Below, one piece after another: positions 51,418-59,315 of a stretch of DNA of 64,000 bases. Position numbers and translations under genes: made by a program. This stretch comes from a bacterium. Lineage in GTDB: Bacteria; Oederibacteriota; JAAXVQ01; JAUVAV01. A model generated the notes under the pieces. It ran no database searches. It worked only from the letters and a program-made list of their open reading frames with translations, and was not told the DNA's origin. The DNA lies in assembly GCA_021108215.1 (NCBI GenBank), contig JAIORK010000055.1, positions 1 through 64,000 of the forward strand, given 5' to 3'. Position 1 is the first letter of the stretch. The number at the start of each line of letters is the position of its first letter.

Positions 51418-51764
51418 CCATTTCCATGTATTTGAAGCAGCTGATCTCCCGGGGCACACAAACCTCCCGGCTTGTTCGATAAGGGTAATTCCAAAACACC
51501 CCGGCAGTGCCATAACCACGGCCCTGTTTTCCCCGGATGTAAAATTTGTACCTTCAATACAATTCCTGCCCGGCTGATATACAGTGCACGAATCGGAAAC
51601 CGCATGCCCCACGTATGGATACCCCGGCATGATTTAATATAGAGACCCTGCTCCGGCAAAACCAGGGCCTGAAACATCCAGCCGCTCAGTCGTCGCCAAA
51701 AAGAAGCGGCGACTTGTACCTGCGTCGCCAAAATGCATTGCCGGCTCTGATTAACAATCTGCAT
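51411..51764 (-). CDS. DUF192 protein
   Basis: Small beta-barrel family of unknown function, often exported, here without signal peptide. Signatures: SFWRRLSGWMFQ (normally RxxGLM), SCRGIHTWGMRFPIRALYIS, VLELP and APGDQLLQI. 117 residues. Placed 11 bp after comEC and overlapping the TPR gene, so in the same transcript. Confidence 0.88.
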   Translation of the reverse strand: MQIVNQSRQCILATQVQVAASFWRRLSGWMFQALVLPEQGLYIKSCRGIHTWGMRFPIRALYISRAGIVLKVQILHPGKTGPWLWHCRGVLELPLSNKPGGLCAPGDQLLQIHGNGW

Positions 51765-51775
51765 GCCTGATTCTA

Positions 51776-54184
51776 TCAGATTTCCTCTCCCCCTGCAATC
51801 GGTTGCAGTTTATCATGTTCCCAGCGCCCGGCACGCCAAGCGTGTGATCCATCTTGCATAAAAATCACTTCAACCGCCCCTTGTGCGCGTGTATCCAGCA
51901 CCTGCTGCGAACAAAGTCGCAGGGTCTGCATGAGGTGGTCATCCGGAAATCCGAATGGATTTTTATTCCCCGGCATAACCACTGAAAAAATCGGCTGCAA
52001 ACGAGTTAAAAGTCCCACATCATTGGCCTGCGCATCCCCGTGATGCGAGACTTTATAAACCTGCACCGGTTCCCCAATGACCAACTGCCGCTGCACCCAT
52101 GCCGGCGCATCCCCTGTAAAGAGCATGCCGATCCCCTCACACTTGAGTAAGATGGCCAGACTCTGTGCATTATTTTGTGCTGTCATCCCTCGGGGCGGCC
52201 AGAGTCCTTTGAGGATTATTCGGGGATGAAGCCGTATCGTATCGCCGCGCTGCATTTGAATAACCCGGGATTTTTTCCAATCAATCATAGCTTCAATAGC
52301 TTCAATAGCTTGATTGTCATTGTTCTTGGTAAACCTGCCACCGCCATAGATGAGTGTATGAACCTTAAAAAAAGTTAAACAAGCTTTCAATCCCCCGGCA
52401 TGGTCACTATCGGCATGGGACAGAATGACAGCATCAAGGTGATTGATTCCCTTATGCGCCAGCACTGGTTTGATACGCCAGAAAAAATCCGGCTCTGTTC
52501 CCAAGTCAATTAAAATTTTCTTTCCTGAGCGGGTTTCAATCAATGTTGATTCGCCAATCGCAAGTGATAAAAATGTCACTTTAAAGGATTCCTCCATTGG
52601 GGGAGGTAAACCGTGGATAAGTGCTCCCCATGCAATTGCAGCGATACACAGCATCATTTTTATATATTTATAAAACCGATCCTCTTTTTCCTCATTCAAT
52701 TTTCTATTTTCAATATAAAAATAACTAAAAAATAGAAAATAGTAACCAAAAATCCATGAAAGCGGCATTCTTGGACAAAAAACACGACTCCACGGTAGAT
52801 AGTTCACTCCCTTTGCAATTGCTTCGAGACCAACAACGCCCAGCGATGCAATAAATCCGATTGACTTTCCAATTAGTGGAAGGCTGCTAAATACACCTGA
52901 AAGAAATCCAAAGATAACAGTTACTCCAATTAGCGGAACTGCAAGCAAATTTGAAAAAATTGCCCAGGGGGTTAATTGATAAAAATGAAAAAGCACAATT
53001 GGAAGCGTTCCCAGCAGTGTTACACCTGACACACGGAGCGACCCTAGAATATACTTTGAAACAAAACTTTTTCTTGGTGGTTTTTCACATGATTTTAATA
53101 AAGAACAGCAAATGCTTATCGTCGCAATCACCGACAGCTGAAATCCTGCATCATAAGCAGCACATGGATAGGAAATCAAGAGCACTAGAACAGCAAATGC
53201 AATACCCGATGCCATACTACCTTTTTTAAAAAAAAATGAAGCTGTAGTTACTCCCGCGAGCATAACGAAAGAACGCAAAATCGGAACTTTTATTCCTGTT
53301 ATCAAAACCAACATTGCGACAACTGATAGCCCTATCAGCAGTCCAGCACTTCGCTTTCCCCCTGCAAACGAGACAATAAACAAAACCGTGACATAAACAA
53401 TTCCTACATGCAATCCTGAAATAGCAATCAGGTGGGCCAAACCGGATACTGTAAGCATTTCCCTTTTCCAAGTATCATAGCCGCTCCGGTTGCCAGTGGT
53501 CACTGCCAGAATAAACGGCACCGCTTTTTGAGGCACTGATTCCCGGATACCATCTTCAAGTGCATAGCGAAGTGTCCCGACAAATCTCCAAAGCATCCGT
53601 ATTGGAGAAAACCTGCTGCTTTCCCGGGATTCCAAGTGCCCCGTGATCCGCATGGTGATTCCCTGTCTGTGCAGAAATGATTTATAATCAAATTCTCCCG
53701 GATTCATCGGTGGATCAACCCGCGTCAAACTTCCCTTGAGCATGACCGGCTGTTCCGGGTAGAACCTCTGTCTATTTGCTGAAGCCGCAAACTGGATTTT
53801 TCCGGCAACTGGATAATTTTGATTTTTATAAGTTGCCTGACTGCACCGGATCACACCTTTCCATCTGCCCTGGCGGGCATCATAAACCGGAAAACCTTTG
53901 AGCACACCTGAAATACAAATATCTCTGCGCGGCCCGAAAGCATCAATGGTGCTTTCCCAATGCAGGGTGATACCGGCCCGCGCCCAAAAAACCAGAAAAA
54001 CACCCAGCAGCAAAATCCAAATACCCATCCGCTTTTTTCTAAAAAAAAATCCCCCCGGCAAAACCAACAGTGCCAGGGTAAGCACTGCTCTGGGAAATTC
54101 CGGGGATATCCGGCATCCGGCATAACTTCCCAGACAAGCGGCAGCGGCTAATAAAATTAGAGGATGTTGGATAAATGATGACAT
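51776..54184 (-). CDS. comEC: ComEC/Rec2 DNA-uptake channel
   Basis: Inner-membrane channel and presumed nuclease for transformation. Order: DUF4131-type N-terminus with three membrane helices and an OB-like domain, the ComEC/Rec2 membrane core (SGLAHLIAISGLHVGIVY), and a C-terminal metallo-beta-lactamase domain with LSHADSDHAGG, FTGDA and KVSHHGDAQAN. All metal ligands appear kept. 802 residues, full length. First gene of comEC-DUF192-TPR-cyclase. Suggests natural competence, though other com genes are outside the window. Confidence 0.94.
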   Translation of the reverse strand: MSSFIQHPLILLAAAACLGSYAGCRISPEFPRAVLTLALLVLPGGFFFRKKRMGIWILLLGVFLVFWARAGITLHWESTIDAFGPRRDICISGVLKGFPVYDARQGRWKGVIRCSQATYKNQNYPVAGKIQFAASANRQRFYPEQPVMLKGSLTRVDPPMNPGEFDYKSFLHRQGITMRITGHLESRESSRFSPIRMLWRFVGTLRYALEDGIRESVPQKAVPFILAVTTGNRSGYDTWKREMLTVSGLAHLIAISGLHVGIVYVTVLFIVSFAGGKRSAGLLIGLSVVAMLVLITGIKVPILRSFVMLAGVTTASFFFKKGSMASGIAFAVLVLLISYPCAAYDAGFQLSVIATISICCSLLKSCEKPPRKSFVSKYILGSLRVSGVTLLGTLPIVLFHFYQLTPWAIFSNLLAVPLIGVTVIFGFLSGVFSSLPLIGKSIGFIASLGVVGLEAIAKGVNYLPWSRVFCPRMPLSWIFGYYFLFFSYFYIENRKLNEEKEDRFYKYIKMMLCIAAIAWGALIHGLPPPMEESFKVTFLSLAIGESTLIETRSGKKILIDLGTEPDFFWRIKPVLAHKGINHLDAVILSHADSDHAGGLKACLTFFKVHTLIYGGGRFTKNNDNQAIEAIEAMIDWKKSRVIQMQRGDTIRLHPRIILKGLWPPRGMTAQNNAQSLAILLKCEGIGMLFTGDAPAWVQRQLVIGEPVQVYKVSHHGDAQANDVGLLTRLQPIFSVVMPGNKNPFGFPDDHLMQTLRLCSQQVLDTRAQGAVEVIFMQDGSHAWRAGRWEHDKLQPIAGGEEI

Positions 54185-54528
54185 ACACTATTGGACTTAA
54201 TTTTGCGGAATTTATTCTTTTTTTCTTACGATAAATAGCGATAAATGTTATTCGGAGGCTAAAAAAAATGCATGGAATTTCCTTCATTTCAGTCTAACTA
54301 AATAGACCACGATGAAAGGATTAATTTCATGCCTTATTACTTAATCTCGCATAGCAATAAAATATTATTTGAAAACATCGGGGAGCTCTTTCTCCGGCTT
54401 GATTCAGGGGGAGTGCTCCTCCTAAAGTAGCTTTTCTACAAAAAAATTGTCAGGGAAAAAAGAAGACAATGTACGGCTGATTTAGCAACGGATGCTTCGC
54501 GTGATAGGCACAGGCAATCAAATGATGT
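54185..54528. other. Intergenic region upstream of comEC
   Basis: No gene. A long imperfect hairpin lies at about 54379-54421 (GGGGAGC...GCTCCTC with an inner CTCC/GGGGGAG stem), followed on the minus strand by AT-rich DNA; it may end the signalling-island transcript, but the T-run is interrupted. The distal part (54503-54528) is homologous to the 3' flank of the propeller gene. Confidence 0.5.
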
Positions 54529-54620
54529 TTATTCTTTGGCGGGTATCCCGTCTTGCAAGGTGACGAATGCAATCCGGTTTTTCTTGGGTGCGGCAACCAC
54601 CAGGAACCCGTCTTGGGAAT
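54529..54620 (-). pseudogene. Duplicated 3' scrap of the propeller lipoprotein gene
   Basis: Read on the minus strand it encodes DGFLVVAAPKKNRIAFVTLQ DGIPAKE-stop, matching the end of the gene at 56095-57069 (DGSLVVAAPKKNRIAFVTLQ DGIPAKD-stop). DNA similarity continues about 25 bp past the stop in both places. It follows the DUF4325 stop directly. No start or upstream blades remain. Confidence 0.85.
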
Positions 54621-54622
54621 CC

Positions 54623-54934
54623 TCAATCATCGCCGGATTCAATTCCCATTCCCTCCTGCATATACTCAACAACTATTTCAATCATTTTTTGAACTTTGAT
54701 GTTACAGGATTTGAACTCCATACGGTCAAGAACATTAACGCCATATTTTCTTAAAATATCACTGAGGAGTGCGTGAATAAACGACTGAGTTGCCGCATCC
54801 ACTCCCTTAAAATCAAACACGATTTTTTCATTTCGCTTCAATGCCGGGATAACTTCATTCATTCTGATATCTCTGGCAATATCCTTGTTTTCGGAAAAAG
54901 CGCCCGCCCGATCAATCACAGAAATTTTTTTCAT
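54623..54934 (-). CDS. STAS-like DUF4325 protein
   Basis: 103 residues. VIDRAGAFSENKDIARDIR, the core KIVFDFKGVDAATQSFIHAL and MEFKSCN match the STAS-like DUF4325 family, which lacks the phosphorylatable Ser motif context of SpoIIAA but keeps a Ser (TQSF). It overlaps the GHKL ATPase gene by 4 bp. Such ATPase/DUF4325 pairs recur in bacterial genomes and are thought to act like kinase/antagonist pairs; function unproven. Confidence 0.82.
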   Translation of the reverse strand: MKKISVIDRAGAFSENKDIARDIRMNEVIPALKRNEKIVFDFKGVDAATQSFIHALLSDILRKYGVNVLDRMEFKSCNIKVQKMIEIVVEYMQEGMGIESGDD

Positions 54935-55890
54935 GTAAATTTCGGACTCCTGTATCTCGCTTTTCTTCTCTCTTTAATGGCATCTGTGTATACCTTGCGT
55001 ATCGCATCCAATAAATTGGAAAATTCTTCCGTTTGATCAAGGTTAATATCTATTCCAACAATGACTCCCGGCCAAAATGGAAGCTGCTCGTCTGTGGAGT
55101 GTCTGTCTTTTAATGAATCAGCGTTTAAACGCAACCGCGATGTTGGCGACCTTCTCAGTAATTTGTAAATGGCATTCCCGCTATAAATAATAAAAAAATT
55201 GCGGTTTACCCATGCAATGGACTTGATAAAAAATAATCCGGCACCTGCATTTTGCTCGCTTCCGCCTTCCCTGCGGGTTACGCCGGTAATCCCCGGCCAA
55301 AGAGCCAATTGGATCGCTTCCAAATCCGTATTTGCGGAATAAGACTGGTTAATTGCGGTTTTAATACCAACACCGGTATCGGCAATGCCAATCCGAATGG
55401 TATTGCTTTTCTTGTAGTACTGCGCGCATAAAAAAGCGCCATCCTTTGAGGCTGCGTGTTCTATCACATTACGCACCAGCTCGCTAATAATATAACCAAT
55501 GGTTTGAGATTGCTCAGGCTCAAGGTGTAATAACGGAATCATTTCTGTAATCAATCTTGTAAGGTCCGTAGATGTATGAATCTGTGTTAATGGGATAAAT
55601 CTTCCAGCCGGCTCGTGCTCTACAATGCTGATATCGGATGGTATATTTAGCATTTTGAAAAGCCCCATACGAACAAGATAATGCTTTGATTTTGCTTCAA
55701 GCTTCTCACATTTTATTTTTGGTTTCCTCGAAACACCTAATGCTGCGATCATTGATAAAACAACAGGATGTACAGAGATCCACTTTTCATTCGCTGTAAT
55801 CTCAAGCCGATTGGGACCTAAGGGATCAAATCCCCGAAAAAATGGATCTATATTTCCTAGAAATGCGCTGTTGGGAATATGTATTTTCAT
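54931..55890 (-). CDS. GHKL (histidine-kinase-like) ATPase, partner of DUF4325
   Basis: The N-terminal 110 residues are an alpha/beta domain that could be STAS-like (ISVHPVVLSMIAALGVSR). A GHKL domain follows: N-box IISELVRNVIEHAASK, G1 IGIADTGVGIK and the lid/G2 GGSEQNAGAGLFFIKS. There is no H-box or receiver, so it is not a two-component kinase; it resembles anti-sigma-factor kinases. A further C-terminal region (WPGVIVGIDINLDQT) precedes a basic tail. 319 residues. Confidence 0.85.
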   Translation of the reverse strand: MKIHIPNSAFLGNIDPFFRGFDPLGPNRLEITANEKWISVHPVVLSMIAALGVSRKPKIKCEKLEAKSKHYLVRMGLFKMLNIPSDISIVEHEPAGRFIPLTQIHTSTDLTRLITEMIPLLHLEPEQSQTIGYIISELVRNVIEHAASKDGAFLCAQYYKKSNTIRIGIADTGVGIKTAINQSYSANTDLEAIQLALWPGITGVTRREGGSEQNAGAGLFFIKSIAWVNRNFFIIYSGNAIYKLLRRSPTSRLRLNADSLKDRHSTDEQLPFWPGVIVGIDINLDQTEEFSNLLDAIRKVYTDAIKERRKARYRSPKFT

Positions 55891-56094
55891 ATCAATAAAA
55901 TACCAGGATTCCAGGGTTTTGTCAACATTACCGGGATTCCCGGCAATAACTATTTTTTATAAAATCCCGGTATCGTCGAAGTTCGACTCAAAACTATTGA
56001 GGCTGGCGCGTCAAAATAACTACATTTTAAAATAAAAAAACATCCGATAACCGATGGACATGTCGCACAATAGGCGTAAACAACCAAACAACGT

Positions 56095-57069
56095 TTAATC
56101 TTTGGCAGGTATCCCGTCTTGCAAGGTAACAAATGCAATCCGGTTTTTCTTGGGTGCGGCAACCACCAGGGACCCATCCTTGAGTGCTTTGACCGCTCCG
56201 GGATAGAAGCCGACTTTTACCGTCCCGATAATCTTTGCCTGATTAATATCAATCGCCATCAACCGGTAAGAACGTTCACAGGAAACCCAGAGCGTATTTT
56301 TGTGAATGGAGAGTGAATTGGGATTTTTGCGCACCTTGATACGGGCAACTTCTTTATTTTTCTCGATATCAATCATCGAGATATCTTGGGAACCAAAATT
56401 GGAGACACACGCGGTGTTCCCCGAAATAATAATATCTTTGGGATAAATCCCCACTGGGATATCCATTATTTTTTCCCGTTTTTTCGTATCCACAACCGCA
56501 ACCGCATTTTCCCCTTTGAGGGTTATATACGCCCGCCGACCGTCACGGGAAAAAGCAATATGCTGGGGATAGCGTCCCAACTGGATCTTCTTCTTTAATT
56601 TAATGTATGGTGTCTGCAAAACCGAAACCGCAGAGAGGCCATCACAAATCCAGAGCTCATTCCAACCGGGCCGCATGGCGCCGCCGGACAGAGACATGGC
56701 ACCGGTACCTAATTTACGCTTCACACGCAAGGGATTCCCGCCCAGAATAACAATCGCATTTTCATGCGCATGCAGGCAATAAATAAATTGGTTGCGCGCA
56801 TCGCGAATCATACCCGCCGGCCCTTTGCGAACTGTATATTTTTTATCAACTGTTTTGTTTTTCAAGAATACGGCAACAATACTTTCGCTGCCAAAGCAAC
56901 TCACCAGTATTTTTTCTTTTAGGATATCCTGGATCATGCTGTGAGGTTTCCGGTCGACTGCTACCGTTTCAATGAATACCGGCAAAGAAGGGGTTTTTTC
57001 AGCAGCACACCCTGCGACAAACAACAGTGCCACCAATCCGGCCCGGAGGGCTGTTTTTTTCATATTCAA
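56095..57069 (-). CDS. YVTN beta-propeller lipoprotein
   Basis: Lipoprotein signal MNMKKTALRAGLVALLFVAGC. The mature part is a beta-propeller of YVTN type: RYPQHIAFSRDGRRAYITLK, GENAVAVVDTKK, GIYPKDIIISGNTACVSNFG. 324 residues, probably on the periplasmic face. It begins 5 bp after the STAS gene. Its last 30 codons are duplicated at 54529-54620. A role as sensor or scaffold for the phosphatase/STAS pair is an inference from gene order. Confidence 0.87.
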   Translation of the reverse strand: MNMKKTALRAGLVALLFVAGCAAEKTPSLPVFIETVAVDRKPHSMIQDILKEKILVSCFGSESIVAVFLKNKTVDKKYTVRKGPAGMIRDARNQFIYCLHAHENAIVILGGNPLRVKRKLGTGAMSLSGGAMRPGWNELWICDGLSAVSVLQTPYIKLKKKIQLGRYPQHIAFSRDGRRAYITLKGENAVAVVDTKKREKIMDIPVGIYPKDIIISGNTACVSNFGSQDISMIDIEKNKEVARIKVRKNPNSLSIHKNTLWVSCERSYRLMAIDINQAKIIGTVKVGFYPGAVKALKDGSLVVAAPKKNRIAFVTLQDGIPAKD

Positions 57070-57074
57070 TTCCG

Positions 57075-57440
57075 TCAGCTTTGTTGAAATGCAGCGACCG
57101 CTTCTTCTTCAGTCAAGTAAGCGGAAATAAGATTGGAAAATGCGAGCATATTAAAAACATTCCGGACTTCCTGGCTCATGGCCACCAATTTAATATCTCC
57201 CTTTTGTTCACGGGTCTTCTGTAAAAGGCTGATGAACAGACCCCAACCGGCAGATGAAACATAGGTGACTTCAATCAGATTGATGATCAATTTATATTGA
57301 TCATCACGCAAGAGGGCCGATAGATGCTCGTCCAAAATAAGCGTTGTCCCGGTATCCACAACCCCTGCAACATCTACAATCGTGACACCCTGCTCTTCTT
57401 TTTTTCTAACGTCTATGGTAATGGAACCGTCTCTGCGCAT
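57075..57440 (-). CDS. STAS-domain anti-sigma factor antagonist
   Basis: 121-residue SpoIIAA-like protein. The phosphorylation-site loop INLIEVTYVSSAGWGLFIS contains the two serines expected at or next to the target position. A C-terminal extension EVRNVFNMLAFSNLISAYLT is typical of the family. It is encoded 27 bp after the PP2C phosphatase, which would dephosphorylate it. No anti-sigma kinase adjoins; the GHKL ATPase at 54.9 kb is the nearest candidate. Confidence 0.92.
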   Translation of the reverse strand: MRRDGSITIDVRKKEEQGVTIVDVAGVVDTGTTLILDEHLSALLRDDQYKLIINLIEVTYVSSAGWGLFISLLQKTREQKGDIKLVAMSQEVRNVFNMLAFSNLISAYLTEEEAVAAFQQS

Positions 57441-57467
57441 GAATGAAACTCCCCTTCTTTGGTGGTA

Positions 57468-58991
57468 TTACTCAACTTTCATGGTGACAACGGCAATATC
57501 ATCGCTCTGATCGACATCGCCGCAAAATTGGTTTAACTCCCGATCTAAGACAGCAATCATTTCATCAGCCCGACTCTCCCCTGCATTCGCTTGCAAAGAT
57601 TCGGTCAATCTTTCAATGCCAAATTCTTCACCGCTCCCATTCATTGCCTCTGTCACGCCATCTGTATAAAAAATGACCACGTCCCCCTTTTGCAGGGCAC
57701 ATTTTTTTTCCTGTACTAATTTATCAAATACTCCGGTTCCGTCAACACCTAAAGGGAGGCACGACGGATTCATATTCAATTCCAGGCATTCCGCCTTTTT
57801 CTTCCGGTAGACCAAAACCGGGTTGTGGCCTGCCGAAGTATAAACCATGGTCCGTTTACTTACATCGATGATCGCATAAAACATCGTAATAAACAAGCCA
57901 CGGCTGAAGTCATTGATAAGAACCCGATTCAATGCCTTGAGCACCTGTCCCGGCGAGAGCTGTGCGGGGGCGATACTTTTTAAAATACTGCGCGCCACGC
58001 TCATCAACAATCCGGCCGGCACACCCTTCCCGCACACATCCGCCACAACAACCCCAAGATGCTCAGGATCGATTTGAAAAAAATCATAATAATCACCGCC
58101 CACTTCTTTGGCGCTGCGATAAAGCGATCCAAAAGAATAACCTTCAATTTCAGGCAAATGCTTGGGCAGCAGCATTTGCTGAATCTGTTGGGCCACCTGG
58201 AGTTCTTTTTTAATCCGCTCCTGCTCCAATGCCTGCTCGGTGGCAACTCTCAATTCCTCGGTCATCAAATTAAATGTTTCCGCCAACTGGCCCAACTCAT
58301 TGCGGCGTACCGGCGGAATACGGTAATCCAGGTTACCACGACCAATCGCTTCAGCACCGCGCATCAATTCAGAAACCGGCCGAAGCATAATGGTCACAAT
58401 AATAATGGAGCCCACCAAACCGGCCAACATAAAAAATACGACCAACCCGACCGCGCTTTGCCAGGCCGCTGAGACAACCTTGCTGATCGTCGAGCAGGAT
58501 ATCCCCAGATGAATCTCGCCAATCTTCGCTTTGCCCTCGAGGATAAGCGGCATGCCGATATCAATGACCCATCCCTCTTCCGGATGAAGCCAGTTCGCAA
58601 TCTTGGGTTCGGGACGGTCAAGCGGATAAAACCCTTTCGGTCTTTGATAGGCTTTTCCGATTTCATCTGATTTTCCCGATGCAATCACCCGGCCATCCCG
58701 GTCAATAATCGCTGCATAAATAATATCTGCATCTTTCATCACATCAGCAACCAAGGTTGCCAGGGTTAATTTGTCATCGGTTAAAAAAGGATCTACACTG
58801 TGGGTGGCAACATACTGCGTCAAGGCAATACCCCGGCGCGTGACTTCCCTGGTCAAGGCTTTGCTTTCCGCCTGTAATAAAAACCATGCAATCGTTCCTG
58901 AGGTAATCAAAAGCAGCAAAATAACCCAGATGGAAAATTCCAGCTTAATACTGGTCTTTTTTTTGAGTAGACCTTTCCGGTTCTCCGTCAA
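57468..58991 (-). CDS. Membrane PP2C (SpoIIE-type) phosphatase with periplasmic sensor
   Basis: TTG start with GGAGG 8 nt upstream. Two membrane helices (WVILLLLITSGTIAWFLL and LVVFFMLAGLVGSIIIVTIM) enclose a periplasmic Cache-like domain. Then HAMP (RPVSELMRGAEAIGRGNLDY), a coiled coil and the SpoIIE domain: AKEVGGDYYDFF, VADVCGKGVPAGLLMS, SAGHNP, FYTDGVTEA and DDIAVVTMKV, with all metal Asps. 507 residues. Output: dephosphorylation of the STAS protein encoded next. Confidence 0.94.
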   Translation of the reverse strand: MTENRKGLLKKKTSIKLEFSIWVILLLLITSGTIAWFLLQAESKALTREVTRRGIALTQYVATHSVDPFLTDDKLTLATLVADVMKDADIIYAAIIDRDGRVIASGKSDEIGKAYQRPKGFYPLDRPEPKIANWLHPEEGWVIDIGMPLILEGKAKIGEIHLGISCSTISKVVSAAWQSAVGLVVFFMLAGLVGSIIIVTIMLRPVSELMRGAEAIGRGNLDYRIPPVRRNELGQLAETFNLMTEELRVATEQALEQERIKKELQVAQQIQQMLLPKHLPEIEGYSFGSLYRSAKEVGGDYYDFFQIDPEHLGVVVADVCGKGVPAGLLMSVARSILKSIAPAQLSPGQVLKALNRVLINDFSRGLFITMFYAIIDVSKRTMVYTSAGHNPVLVYRKKKAECLELNMNPSCLPLGVDGTGVFDKLVQEKKCALQKGDVVIFYTDGVTEAMNGSGEEFGIERLTESLQANAGESRADEMIAVLDRELNQFCGDVDQSDDIAVVTMKVE

Positions 58992-59148
58992 TCCGACGTC
59001 CTCCGTTATGAAAGGATATTATGCGGGGGCATTGACCGGTGCTCCGGTTTTTCCCGCAATCAGTGCAGTAAGCCAGTTCGGGTGCACAAGGTACAAATAC
59101 CTGGGTTTGTTCTGTACGCTGCCGTGAAAACGAGTGTTGCTTCTTCAT
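58945..59148 (-). CDS. Possible small Cys-containing protein overlapping the phosphatase gene
   Basis: GGGGAGG 8 nt before the ATG at 59148. 67 residues, with CAPELAYCTDCGKNRSTGQC, a zinc-ribbon-like spacing, and a basic/polar tail. It overlaps the first 47 bp of the phosphatase gene in another frame, so its translation could couple to the TTG start. Either a leader ORF or chance. Confidence 0.35.
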   Translation of the reverse strand: MKKQHSFSRQRTEQTQVFVPCAPELAYCTDCGKNRSTGQCPRIISFHNGGRRIDGEPERSTQKKDQY

Positions 59149-59269
59149 ACTTTTTCGCCTCCCCGGCCTATTCATCCGGGATTGGCTAAAATCAATCCAT
59201 AAATGAATTGAACATGATTATACAATATTTTCCAATAATTGCAATTGAGGAAAGATCCGCCCCGGCTTG

Positions 59270-59315
59270 TTTTATCCTGCCGGCGCGAACACAATGGGCG
59301 TCGGCCCGTTGATCT
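59270..59315 (-). repeat. Modular hairpin repeat, fragment behind nuoN
   Basis: On the minus strand: GATCAACGGGCCGACGCCCA then TTGTGTTCGCGCCGGCAGGA then TAAAA. The first stem is CAACGGGC/GCCCATTG, the equivalent of CGATGGAC/GTCCATCG in the 62.2-kb copy, with changes on both sides. It starts directly at the nuoN stop, in transcript-sense orientation. Confidence 0.6.

Noticed and set aside
54536-54754. Plus-strand 72-codon frame near the DUF4325 gene
   Set aside because: It is antisense to the duplicated propeller scrap and the DUF4325 gene.
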